Source of the DNA: Pseudopyrenochaeta lycopersici
Taxonomy: Eukaryota > Ascomycota > Dothideomycetes > Pleosporales > Pseudopyrenochaetaceae
Reading direction: 5' to 3'
Length of the DNA stretch: 64,000 bases
Assembly: GCA_003313425.1 (NCBI GenBank)
Contig: NHZP01000040.1
Location: 186,001 to 250,000, forward strand
Each line of letters opens with the position of its first letter. Within the stretch, counting starts at the first letter, position 1. A program made the translations under genes and the position numbers. The notes beneath the pieces are model-generated. The model made no database searches and was not told the origin of the DNA. It was given only the letters and a program-made list of their open reading frames with translations. Of this stretch, positions 31,944-41,720 are shown one piece after another.

Positions 31944-33574
31944 CTCGTATTTACTGCATCTGTATAGAAGGGTGCTTATGTCAGAAGGAGTGCATCAATA
32001 CAAAGGCATCTTGCCTCACGCCATCCAACAATCACGTCTCCTATGCATCTCGACGTGTGCTTCTGAGCATTGTAATGGCAAGTGCAGTTCAACCATCAAT
32101 AACATTACTTCTTAGTAGCAGGAGTTAGTAGCTTCGGTTCACCATGCTCGCCTCATTCATGGGCCTGAAGGTGACCGTTGGGCTTGTCTCGTACTGATCG
32201 TGGTAACAAACTCTTGAAAGGTTTCCATAAAATTTTTCATCACGATTGACAGTTTCCATGCCGAGGAGCTCAGCTAGTTAGTGAGGGGTAAACATTCCTA
32301 GTGCCACTTTTGCCATTGTTGCTGCAGATTTACTTTGCAGAATTCAGGATACGTCGGAGTCGTCGTGCTTGCAACCAGGTTGATCCCGGAATACCTCACT
32401 TTGTTTGTATTTGGTTGATTATGGACATGGCATTTTCTGCAGCTAAACCGATGTTGTCAGAGCTTTCTACATGTTCACAAGCAAAAGCTCTGGCACTCTC
32501 CGCAGATCTCGGACTCCACCCACTCCCCAAACGGATCACTGCGTTAGATACGGGGGAAAACAAATAATGCCCGGGCAAGCAGCGTTGGCGCTGCTGAGCC
32601 GGCTGTACATGTGTCTTGGGTCCCCGCTGCGCTATGCACTCTGAAAAATCCATCTATTGGCGTTACGTATCGACGATGAATGGCTATTGTTTGACGTTGT
32701 CCTACGTTATTGGTTAGACGTCCCCGTGTCTTTCGTCGACTTCGTATTAATCAGAACTTGGAGAATCGTATTACGACATCATTTAGCCAGGCTTAATATT
32801 TTGGACTGGCGATCAGATTCAATTTTGTTATGAGGCCGCGCGGGTATACGAATCATTCAACAAAACAAAGTTCCACAGAAACCCAATATTACGGTGCAAC
32901 AGAGTGCTGTTGCATGGACTTTGTTGCTTCTCTGCTCAAATCTACAGATCCAAACTCAGTATGAACTGGTTTCACTTGTATGGCTGAGATGATCTTCCGA
33001 GGTTTCACTCACCACAGTCCAGAGTTCTGTACCTGTTTCGACGCGGCGTTTGATTTGTACCGTATTTGATTCATAGACATGGTACAGACACAAAGTAATA
33101 AAAACTGTTTACGAGAGACATGTGCCGACCAATGAGTTGGAAAATCATGTTTGTGATGTCGCTGGGGTAACCTAGAAAGTACATGCTCGTTCGGAAGGGG
33201 CCGTGAAGTATACTAACAGTCGTATCCGCGCACAACAGAAGAAAGGCGTACATTAGCAGTGTCGAGATACCCCGAACTTAGATTAAGTATGTATGAATAT
33301 GGTACGACTAAGCGAAGGGGGCCTGGTGACCCTCAATGCGCTTTCTAAGCTGCGGACTCGGAGCTAATGCAGCACAAATTGTTTCGTTTTATTTCTACAT
33401 TCATGTCGCTACGCAGGCTAGGATCTCCAACTCACCCAATTTTATGATAAATGCCCTTTCCTTAGGCTAGTATCTCTGAATCATCTTGCTACTTCTTTAT
33501 AACCTTGCTCCACATTAAGGCAAATCTACAATTCCAGCGGCCCACCATCCCCTAACGAGTAAGGAGGGTCAACA
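31944..33574. other. Intergenic region before the isopentenyltransferase
   Basis: About 1.6 kb with only short frames on both strands and no recognisable gene or repeat. It should include the promoter of the isopentenyltransferase gene. Confidence 0.5.
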
Positions 33575-34378
33575 ATGGCAAGGATCTCCATCATCGCAGT
33601 TCTCGGGCCTACCGGTGTTGGTAAAACTAAGCTTGGTGTTGGACTCGCTAAAGCTTTAAACGGCGAAGTCGTCTCCGTGGACAATCTTCAAGTCTATCGT
33701 CATGGCGGCCTCATGACAGCAAAGCCTACACCAGAAGAAATGGATTATGTCACACACCACTTGATCGACTATTTGCAGCCTGACCAAGAGCCAGTCAACT
33801 TTGTCGATATGGCCATTTCCCGAATCCAACAAATTCACGACGATGGCAAGATTCCACTTCTTGTCGGCGGTTCCATCTCGCTAACGAAGCCGCTGTTGGC
33901 CCATCCGTTCCTCCAGCAGAACAATCTGTCTGTCGTTCTTCTACATTCTAAGCTATCTGACTTGAGGCCTAGATTGGATATAAGAATAGAGGAGATGGGG
34001 GAGCAAGGCCTTTTCCAAGAAGTGCTCCAGCTCTATGATCTGGAGCAGAAGATTCTGGGCAGTCCGAACTACTCCAAGGGAGTCTGGAAGTCTATCGGAT
34101 ATCGTGAGCTGCGACCAGCCATTGAGGTGCACAACGAAGACTTGCGCGACTCCAATTGGCGGAAAGGAATTATTGAGATGAAGAAGAGGACGGTTTCCTA
34201 TGCTCAGGAACAAATGAATTATATATGGTGCGAGATAGTTCCAGCGATCCAGAAGCGGGACCTGAATTTCGCTCTGTTCGTTGTGAAAAGCGCCTCGACA
34301 TTTGAGGAGCAGATTGTTCAGCCAGCTGTCACAGAATGCTTTGAATGGCTCTATAAAGATTTAGAGAAGAATTTGTGA
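33575..34378 (+). CDS. Isopentenyltransferase (adenylate/tRNA IPT family)
   Basis: A single exon of 267 residues. The P-loop GPTGVGKT lies at residues 11-18. It is followed by VVSVDNLQVYRHGGLMTAKPTPEEM, the family's substrate-binding region (SDSxQVY...GTAKPT in tRNA-type enzymes), then HHLIDYLQP, LLVGGS and SIGYRELRPAI. The enzyme transfers a dimethylallyl group to adenine N6. The length is short and the C-terminal zinc finger and tRNA-binding part of eukaryotic tRNA-modifying enzymes are missing. This favours a nucleotide-modifying cytokinin enzyme over a tRNA enzyme. A LOG-type gene starts about 420 bases downstream on the same strand, the partner step of cytokinin synthesis. In Claviceps and Fusarium these two domains are known as one fused protein. 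Here they appear separate. Confidence 0.85.
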   Translation: MARISIIAVLGPTGVGKTKLGVGLAKALNGEVVSVDNLQVYRHGGLMTAKPTPEEMDYVTHHLIDYLQPDQEPVNFVDMAISRIQQIHDDGKIPLLVGGSISLTKPLLAHPFLQQNNLSVVLLHSKLSDLRPRLDIRIEEMGEQGLFQEVLQLYDLEQKILGSPNYSKGVWKSIGYRELRPAIEVHNEDLRDSNWRKGIIEMKKRTVSYAQEQMNYIWCEIVPAIQKRDLNFALFVVKSASTFEEQIVQPAVTECFEWLYKDLEKNL

Positions 34379-34799
34379 AGGCAAATTTGTAGTAGCTGTA
34401 GTGGATGACTCTAATTTCTCTCGTTGGGCAGATACGCATTGCCAATGAAAAAAGTTCTCGTATTCGTACCTGGTCTGCTCTGCATGATAGGAGACGTCTT
34501 GTCTTGAGAACATTAGAACTGCTTGGAGATCGCCAATTAGACCGGTTATGCTGCGCCAAGAAAATAGCATGAATCCTCCTAAAAATGTTCTGAAGCTAAT
34601 AGCACGTGTGGCTGCTGAGAACCGTACTAGACAGAAGTATTTAAAAAGTCCAGAAGTAGAATAGCGTATATTGGAAGATTGCTAGTCATTTTACATTATT
34701 CATCGTTTAAAGTTTGTTCCATTTAGTCCGTATAAATTTGATGCCGTCGTTGCTTCCAACTACCCATTCACGCTGGGCACTCTCTCCACCACCGAAAAC
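34379..34799. promoter_or_regulatory. Spacer between isopentenyltransferase and LOG genes
   Basis: These 421 bases separate the two cytokinin genes and likely contain the LOG promoter. From about 34686 the frame of the LOG start is open upstream for 38 codons without an ATG, so an N-terminal extension joined by a further splice cannot be excluded. Confidence 0.45.
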
Positions 34800-35510
34800 A
34801 TGAATATCACAACATCAGGTCGTACATTCACGCTTTGTGTTTTCTGTGGTCAGTAAATTATAAATGAATACGCATGACGTCCGCATTGCTGACATAAACG
34901 AGGCTCGAGTGTAGGAAACTCCCAACTGTACGCTCAAGGAGCAGAAGACCTTGCAGAACAAATGGCTGCCAAGTCCTGGTCTTTGATATATGGGGGAGGA
35001 TCACTGGGACTCATGGGTCTCCTTGCTAGCAGCCTTGTGAAAATTCAAGGCCCAGGTTCTGTTCACGGAATCATTCCTCGCGCATTTCTACAGAGTGCAA
35101 AAGTCGGCCACCAACTTCCGGACATCCAGATATACGGCCACACCACTGTTGTCTCAACCATGCATGAGCGAAAGAGGCTTATGCTAGACCATTCAGAAGC
35201 GTTTGTGGTCCTCCCAGGTGGCTATGGAACTATGGAAGAGCTCTTCGAGATGACTACGTGGAGCCAATTAGGTATCCACAATCGCCCAATTGTCATATTC
35301 AACATCAATGGATTTTTCGATGACCTCCTGAACTGGGTTCACAAAGCCGTGAGAGAAGGATTTATTTTAGAGAGCCTCGAAAGCATTATGTACGAGGCTA
35401 AAAGTGCTCAGGAAGTGATCGAGTGTGTTGAGCGCTATCAAGAAGTAGCGGGCAGATACACCTTTCTAGATTGGTCTATTCCTAGTAATATAGTAGAGAA
35501 TTCATCGTAG
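34800..35510 (+). CDS. LOG-family cytokinin riboside monophosphate phosphoribohydrolase
   Basis: Exon 1 is 34800-34848 and exon 2 is 34915-35510, joined across a 66-nt intron with a GTCAGT donor and a GCTGAC branch site, giving 214 residues. The N-terminus CVFCGNSQLYAQGAEDLAE, the block LIYGGGSLGLMG, then MHERKRLM and the signature PGGYGTMEELFE identify the LOG (Lonely guy) family. LOG enzymes cleave the ribose phosphate from N6-modified AMP and so release active cytokinin base. The catalytic Arg/Glu of HERK and GYGTMEE are present. The loop after CVFCG is two to three residues shorter than usual. Next to an isopentenyltransferase, this makes a two-gene cytokinin module. No P450 (the third known step for trans-zeatin) is visible in the window. 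Confidence 0.88.
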
Positions 35511-35992
35511 ATTGGAGCGAGATTTTCTCTTCAATATTGTTAGAATATTAATAGTCAATCAGAGATTGACACCTACGCTATTCCCCGTCGAGATTCGGAC
35601 ATATTGGAGAAAAGTGGGAGTGATTCTAGAAGTAAACCCTTCCTATAGTTGATCAGGCTAGGCAAGCACTTCTTTGTCAATTACCTGGATGTGATATTGA
35701 AGCTGTAGTGAATGATAGTGTTACAAATTGTTGCAAAGCAAAAGATCAAGCTCTTGCCTCTGAGGACTGAAGGTATTATAGCCGCGACACTATTTGATCT
35801 CTTCTACTTCAATCCCCACTGGAAGATTTGGCTCGAGGTTTGCCTCTGTGGTGGTTGCACTGTTATCATTCACGTTTTACCGCAGAGAGGTGGTCATCTT
35901 TGAGGCTCTATCCTAAAGGAGAGCTATCACCGCTTTCTTGTATACGGCCAAACCAGGCTATTCAGGACTTTTACTGGTGTGCCATTTGAGCA
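35511..35992. other. Intergenic region between LOG and HET genes
   Basis: About 480 bases between two convergent genes. They should contain both 3' ends. Nothing else is recognised. Confidence 0.5.
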
Positions 35993-38317
35993 CTATCCCA
36001 ATATTACTTTTACAGGACCCCTCGCATGGGCTTCCCAGATGTACTTGGGCACCCAGCCACATGCCCGTCTGTATGCTACACCGTTCTTACGCTCGATCCA
36101 AAGAACGTTGTAGAATTCGCACAATGCGCTATTCTCCATTGCAAGCGAGTCAGATCCTTTCGCGGACAGTTCTTCAAGGATGTCAATCCTGGTTTTGAAC
36201 CAAGCCAACGCCTGGAATTCACTAGAAAGAGAAGCTTTCCATTTCACGGACGCGCGATCATTCACTTCAGCAACGACGTCATCGAACTCACGTGCAAGAG
36301 CGTCGCCCTCTGCTGCCTCTTTGTCAAAAGCCATCGCCAGATCAAACAGTAAAGCTCTTTTTCCTCGCTCTTCAAGCCACTGCGGTCGGAAAGCTATAGT
36401 TCTAGACTGACCTCCCGATAAATAGCGGACCTCCCCGCGTTCGAAGATCGTCCACTCTAGTGATTTTCGGAGGTGCTGAGCGGTTGCGCTCCCCGCCGAG
36501 ATTGCAATGAGTTCCAGAGACGTATCAACATCAATAGGATTTTCGTTCATCAAACGGAGTAGTCCAGCAAATGCGCCATTCGGCTGTTGAAGTACGAGAA
36601 TTGGCGATGATCTGCGCCCCTTTGGACCTATCGAGAATATGTCATCCTCAAAGGCAGATATCTTCGTGGCAGCACGGAGAACGCTTGAATTTTCTCGACC
36701 GTATGCCAGTACGGTTGCCGGGAGTAGTGTTGTTGTGGTGGTATCGAGCATCAAGTGCGGGTGGGAGCAAATGTCTTGTCGTCCTGATGCGCTTTCTTGC
36801 AACGGTATTGGGTGTTTGAATCGAACATTTTTGTCCATTATATGAGTGAAGTATATGGACCCTGGTTCTGAGACACTGCGGCATGTCCACCCCTTCGGCA
36901 GAGCTGCATCAGGTGTCAACTGCAGGCCAACGTTGTGGTCATATGAGTGGGGTTCAAGCACTGTTTCTGATTGATCCTTTTCGTTAATTGTATGCCATTC
37001 TATGAGGTTAATTGTTCGCCAGCTGCCGGCTCGCTCTTGATACTCTCGCTCATCCAGGTAGGCTAAACCAGAACGAAGGCTCCAAGGGTCTACGAAACAT
37101 TGCCAACCGCACCAAGCCCATGATGGGAGGCTTGGAGGTTCACCAGAGTCGTCCACAACGTCTAGCTCGCGTCGATCCACGCGACGATCAGCTATTCCAA
37201 ATGGTTGCCATAGCAAAACATGATCCAGGAACACTCTCGGTATACCGCTTATGAAGCCCCCAGGAAAGGATCCAGCTAATGCATTCAGGACCCCGGAGAT
37301 GCCTAGGAGTGCGTCCTGAGGGTAAGAAAATTCTCGACCATTATATGGGCAAATGAGGTCCACATAAAAGCCGAAGTCGGGCCACCAGCGAGTGGAAAAC
37401 CGCCTACCCATATCGGCGCGTAAAGGGAGATTGTCAAAGCCTTGCCCTGGCAGGCTTTGCCCTGGTAATAAGTCAACCCCGTCCCACATACAACATTGAC
37501 AATCCCAAAAGACTCCTTTTTTGGTGAAGATGGCAGCTCTTTTGCAAAGTATCTGCTCTTGATACGTCCATCCTCTGGTTGCCCAACGAGAATTAGCAAG
37601 GACTCCATATCGAAGACGCATAATATCAACAACATCCTTCTCACTTAACCCGAATGAAATGGAAGTTGCTTCTGCCTTAGGAAGGTTTGAATTGCGCCCT
37701 CGATACTTCGGCCTTCCTGAAGCAAATAATGGCCATTTAGCTGACAAGGTATCCTGGTACATTTTGTCAGGTGCTGCGGCAATGATTGTCATATATGCTC
37801 CAGCGTATACTTGATCCATCTTGGAGACCTCGCTGAGTGTCCCTTTGTCGTTCTGCAAGATACAAAGCCGGTCCACCCAGAGATAACGTTCACCAATGGC
37901 AATCGTTATTTCCATCGCATGTCGAATGATTGCTGGTATTCTGGCAGCAATGGCCTCGCTCGATAGGAAATGCGGAGCCTGGAAGTTCGATATATTTGCA
38001 CTGTCAAGGAGCAAGGTGCGTGGCGCTGGTGTTGAAGAATCTCGGGTCTCGGGCCAAACGTAACTAAGAGCCAAGTAGCGATCTGCAGAAAGCCCTGAAA
38101 CAATACATTGCTGATGTGTATCGATCAACCATAAGGGTACGTCTTCCGGATCGCATAATGGTATCGACTCTGGTATGCAAATGGAACCATGTGAGGAGTT
38201 ACAGGCCGAGATCCATGTACGGATTTGAGAAGCGTAGTCAGTTTCAGGATGGCTGGACGAAGTAGGACGATGAGGCTCATCTGCAAAGCCTGTTTTGGAT
38301 GTCGGGCGTGTAGCCAT
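35993..38317 (-). CDS. HET-domain protein, long form
   Basis: One exon of 774 residues on the minus strand. The HET blocks are in order: DRYLALSYVWPE (about 79-90), YLWVDRLCILQND, MDQVYAGAYMTIIAAA and RWATRGWTYQEQILCKRAAIF. It is of the broad HET class without the HTWG form seen in the gene at 6166. The C-terminal 350 residues are unconserved by eye, without repeat domains. HET proteins control incompatibility and cell death when unlike strains fuse. The start MATRPTSKTG is the first ATG in frame, and the residues before about 27 look disordered. The gene is convergent with the LOG gene, and its presence is more typical of accessory regions than of housekeeping ones. Confidence 0.88.
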   Translation of the reverse strand: MATRPTSKTGFADEPHRPTSSSHPETDYASQIRTWISACNSSHGSICIPESIPLCDPEDVPLWLIDTHQQCIVSGLSADRYLALSYVWPETRDSSTPAPRTLLLDSANISNFQAPHFLSSEAIAARIPAIIRHAMEITIAIGERYLWVDRLCILQNDKGTLSEVSKMDQVYAGAYMTIIAAAPDKMYQDTLSAKWPLFASGRPKYRGRNSNLPKAEATSISFGLSEKDVVDIMRLRYGVLANSRWATRGWTYQEQILCKRAAIFTKKGVFWDCQCCMWDGVDLLPGQSLPGQGFDNLPLRADMGRRFSTRWWPDFGFYVDLICPYNGREFSYPQDALLGISGVLNALAGSFPGGFISGIPRVFLDHVLLWQPFGIADRRVDRRELDVVDDSGEPPSLPSWAWCGWQCFVDPWSLRSGLAYLDEREYQERAGSWRTINLIEWHTINEKDQSETVLEPHSYDHNVGLQLTPDAALPKGWTCRSVSEPGSIYFTHIMDKNVRFKHPIPLQESASGRQDICSHPHLMLDTTTTTLLPATVLAYGRENSSVLRAATKISAFEDDIFSIGPKGRRSSPILVLQQPNGAFAGLLRLMNENPIDVDTSLELIAISAGSATAQHLRKSLEWTIFERGEVRYLSGGQSRTIAFRPQWLEERGKRALLFDLAMAFDKEAAEGDALAREFDDVVAEVNDRASVKWKASLSSEFQALAWFKTRIDILEELSAKGSDSLAMENSALCEFYNVLWIERKNGVAYRRACGWVPKYIWEAHARGPVKVILG

Positions 38318-38818
38318 AGCAAAGGTGTCGTAAGAATGATCGGAAAATTCAAGACCAATCAGGTATGTACATTCATCTTATAATCCACTTCCTGGATCGT
38401 GATTCGTCTGCTGAACATAAAAGCACTGTTGCAGCTGGAAATCAGAATCTGTGTAATCCGGCTTCGCATGCCAAGGTGCGGCTGAGATGGGAAGCAGCGC
38501 CTTGGCACAAATACCTATCTGGCCATCCACACTCAGAGGCCGAGTAGGATTTGGTGAAGTGTAAGCGGTAAAAGTGGTACACGCTTCTCACACGATCTAA
38601 CCTTCCTCAGTATGCTGACCAGGGACCCCAAATAGGATATCATGATGACGTCAGACCATTATCATTATCATCAAACTGACATTGATTTCTGCGACCTTGA
38701 AAAGGACTGCAGCTTGAGCTATAAGACAGAGCATTGATCAACAAAACCAACCTGGCTACATACTAATAAGCGCACTTACCAATCACCATCCCGGTCCAGC
38801 AATCAAGCTACTTGAATC
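38318..38818. other. Divergent promoter region of HET and DUF1264 genes
   Basis: About 500 bases between divergent start codons. No gene is visible. It must hold promoters of both neighbours, but no clear TATA pair stood out. Confidence 0.45.
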
Positions 38819-39615
38819 ATGGACGCCCTTCCAGTCACCAATAAGACCACTGGTGAGCCAGAAAGCACTCAGAACAAGGTCCTCGAGACAGGTGCTAGTG
38901 TCACACAGGTGTGTGTTTTGTGATTCCAACTGTTATATCAACCCCGCTAATACTGGCAGAACTTCGACCCCGTCAAGAGAATCTGCGCCCACTTGAATGC
39001 CTTCCATGCATACGCCCACGACCCAAAGCGTGACGCCGTGGAATCAAATCATTACTGCGCTCACTTGAACGACGATGTAAGGCAGTGCATTCTCTACGAT
39101 TCTCCTAACCCAGGAGCACGGATCATAGGTATCGGTATGTTTTCTTCACAGCTAACCTCCTAGCGACCACATGCGCTGACGAGTGGGCAGAATACATGAT
39201 ATCTCCCAAGCTTTACGACACGCTAGATGCCGAAGAGCAGAAGCTATGGCACTCACACGTCTTCGAAGTTAAATCTGGGATGCTGATTATGCCCAAGCCC
39301 GTCGGCGTTCCAGAAGCAGCGTGGGAAGTCGCCGAGAATAAAGAGATGGAGGAAGTCATCCACTTGTACGGTAAAATCTATCACCTCTGGCAGACAGATC
39401 GGGGCGACAAATTGCCACTAGGGCCACCACAGTTGATGACGAGCTACACGGCTGCTGACCAGATGCCTAACTTTGAGAAGTCGATTGAGGAGCGGGACAA
39501 GCGGTTTGGAAGCGACTTTAGGCGCAAGAAGCAGGTTCGAGAGTATATTGCGGAGCCGAAGGTCCACCAGAATGCTGACGCGGCATGGGCGAAAGGAGGC
39601 CATGGACATGCCTGA
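38819..39615 (+). CDS. DUF1264 (oil-body-associated-protein-like) protein
   Basis: Three exons, 38819-38908, 38960-39134 and 39191-39615, give 229 residues. Introns are 51 and 56 nt with GTGTGT and GTATGT donors. The product matches the DUF1264/OBAP family: [62 protein letters not shown], a tryptophan-rich stretch ([12 protein letters not shown]) and [11 protein letters not shown]. In plants family members associate with oil bodies. In fungi the role is not known. There is no signal peptide or membrane segment. The C-terminus is charged and ends in KGGHGHA. The gene is complete and stands alone. Confidence 0.85.
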
Positions 39616-39823
39616 GTAAAATGGAGGGACCATATGGACGTAGCTACATTAGTTTATATGGGTCATTTCCAGCATTGCGGTGAGTATCCCAAAGGTGTAC
39701 CGTGCTCAGTCGAATAGGACAAGTGCGGCCAAGGCGTAAACAGTCCTCGCAGAAGGTGCAGTCCTTGGTAACCACCCATGGCCAATACATCGCAAATTAC
39801 CTTCCTGTCTTTTCACGTCCAAC

Positions 39824-40537
39824 TCATGAGGTTTTGTCGTCCTGCACCACCTCAATGCCCACCATAGTCTCTGTATTCTCATGCCCCATGAGTTTGCCTA
39901 GTATGTTCGTTTCCTTGCCACCGTCTTCGGCATCGCTATCGCTCTCGCTTTCTGAGTTCTTATCTGCATGCGGGTCTTTCGCTTCCAGCACACCAAGTCC
40001 AAGGTCCTGATCGATGATTAGCATATGTGCCTCTTCAGCTGCTCTAGTAGCACCTACCATTTCAATGTATGGCTCCCCATCCTCAGTTACGTCTGTATCC
40101 AGGCTCTTCAGTGTACCAGCCTTCTTTTGGGCCTCCAGCTCCTCGTTCGCGGCCTTGAGCTGGGGTAAGAAATCTTTCAGAAAATCTCGTATGTCAGGGC
40201 CCAGCTCGTCCTTGTCCAGCCTCATGATCGGCTTTGCCCCTCTATTGGCTCGCAGGTTTACAACTCCGTCTTGTCCTTCGTGTTCTTCGAGCTCCATCTC
40301 GGTATTGTCTCCGTCGCTTCCGTCCTCGTCCGAACTCTCATCGCTCGGCTCTTCGCTTGATTCTGACAATTCGCTTCCACTATCAGAGTCGTAGTCGCTG
40401 GCATCTGTTGACTGTTCGCCGACGCTTGTGTGCACGAGGGAAGACTCGCCAGATATCGAGGGCTCGGAGCTGTCGTCTCCAGCGAAGCGGACGCGCTTGC
40501 GGCGATGCGCCAGCGGTTCATGAGCATATGATGACAT
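39824..40537 (-). CDS. Acidic nuclear-type protein, possibly NOPCHAP1/DUF4598-like
   Basis: One exon of 237 residues. The N-terminus has a basic patch (HRRKRVRFAG), likely a nuclear targeting signal. A long Ser/Asp/Glu-rich stretch follows (residues about 25-85). The only conserved-looking part is residues about 95-160: AKPIMRLDKDELGPDIRDFLKDFLPQLKAANEELEAQ. This resembles the core of NOPCHAP1-like proteins, which help load box C/D snoRNP proteins such as NOP58. A second acidic stretch is near the C-terminus. The assignment rests on my memory of the family core and is moderate at best. The gene itself is clearly real because its composition and length are typical and its frame is uninterrupted. 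Confidence 0.65.
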   Translation of the reverse strand: MSSYAHEPLAHRRKRVRFAGDDSSEPSISGESSLVHTSVGEQSTDASDYDSDSGSELSESSEEPSDESSDEDGSDGDNTEMELEEHEGQDGVVNLRANRGAKPIMRLDKDELGPDIRDFLKDFLPQLKAANEELEAQKKAGTLKSLDTDVTEDGEPYIEMVGATRAAEEAHMLIIDQDLGLGVLEAKDPHADKNSESESDSDAEDGGKETNILGKLMGHENTETMVGIEVVQDDKTS

Positions 40538-41720
40538 TTCAGGACTTGTGTTGAAACCTTAGAGTTCGAAACAGGGCGGTGAAGGAATCTTGAGAACGTC
40601 CGTGGGCCCAGCCTCGTCTCGTGGGAGGATGAGGAAAAAGTTGGGGACCGTCTCAAAATTTGGGGATGCGGGCCGTAAAGGGCCCCACGCGCTACCGAAC
40701 GTGGATGGAACCGCTACGACGTCACACCTTTACAAGCCCTCCACGGCCACCCTCTGTACTGTACTCTCAGCCCAGGGTATTTATTTAAACAATCGGGCTC
40801 CCAAGAAATCCAAGAAATTTGACAGCTCCGATCCCCGGGCCGCAGCCTTCATCGTCACCGCCAAGACGCGCTGTCCGGTAAGCGGTTGGCTTGCGGGCCT
40901 CAGGCGCAAGCGTCCAGTGGTGTCAGCAGGGGTCGTGAAACGGTGTCGTGAAACTGCAGCGACGGGCGGCTGCAGATGCGCCGCTGCTGACTTGTGCATC
41001 AGCCCTTAAGAGCCCAGCTGGCCGCATCTAGGGAGACTCCACCTCTTCTCCGGCGTGCTGTCAATCTTTCTTCCTCGCCCAACTGAGCTGTCCAACCTTC
41101 AGAGTACTTTGTGGTGTCCTGCCCCGCTCCGTAAAGTGCGGTGTAACAAAGTGTGGCCTGTACGTTAGGTGTGTTTGCAAACTTCAACGCCTCAATATCA
41201 GGTTTTCCAGGTATGGATTTATTTTCTAGTCATTCTCACGGCTCTCTACATTTTGGGTTTTTCACTTTCTCTATTCGTCACCGGTTTTCTGGGCTTCAAG
41301 GCACAGCCTGGTCCCGCACTCCTACTCTACGATGACCTACCGATTCCCAATGTTTTGACCTCCTGGAAAAGCCCAATATGCGTCTTTCCAACCCTCACCT
41401 ATTGCTACAGTCGTTTTCATTCTCGTCTTCAATTTCTTTGTTATCACCATCTCGCTCTGTTTGCAGCTGCCCCAAGTCTTGAGTCTGGCCATTTAACCTT
41501 CACATTCACCGCTGGTGAATGCTGCTGCCATGGAGGCAAGATTCATAACGTCAAGCCCAACTATCATGTATTTTTGCATAGGCGGCTGTTTACATGACAA
41601 GCTTCTCGACTTTGTCCAACATCTCGTCAACCTCATTCTCGGCACCTTCGACAAGTCTCGATTATTGTTTTCATCACTTCAAATCCCAGTTGTTCTCACT
41701 TTCTACCTACATCTGTCAAT
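40538..41720. other. Intergenic region upstream of the eIF4E-like gene
   Basis: About 1.2 kb. The last 500 bases before 41721 are rich in pyrimidines and probably form a long 5' leader of the eIF4E-like gene. A frame at 41169-41597 with a hydrophobic start overlaps this leader, but nothing supports it as a gene. Confidence 0.5.

Noticed and set aside
41169..41597. 142-residue frame with a hydrophobic start upstream of the eIF4E-like gene
   Set aside because: It lies in the pyrimidine-rich leader of the next gene and shows no conserved motif; a long 5' untranslated region explains it better.
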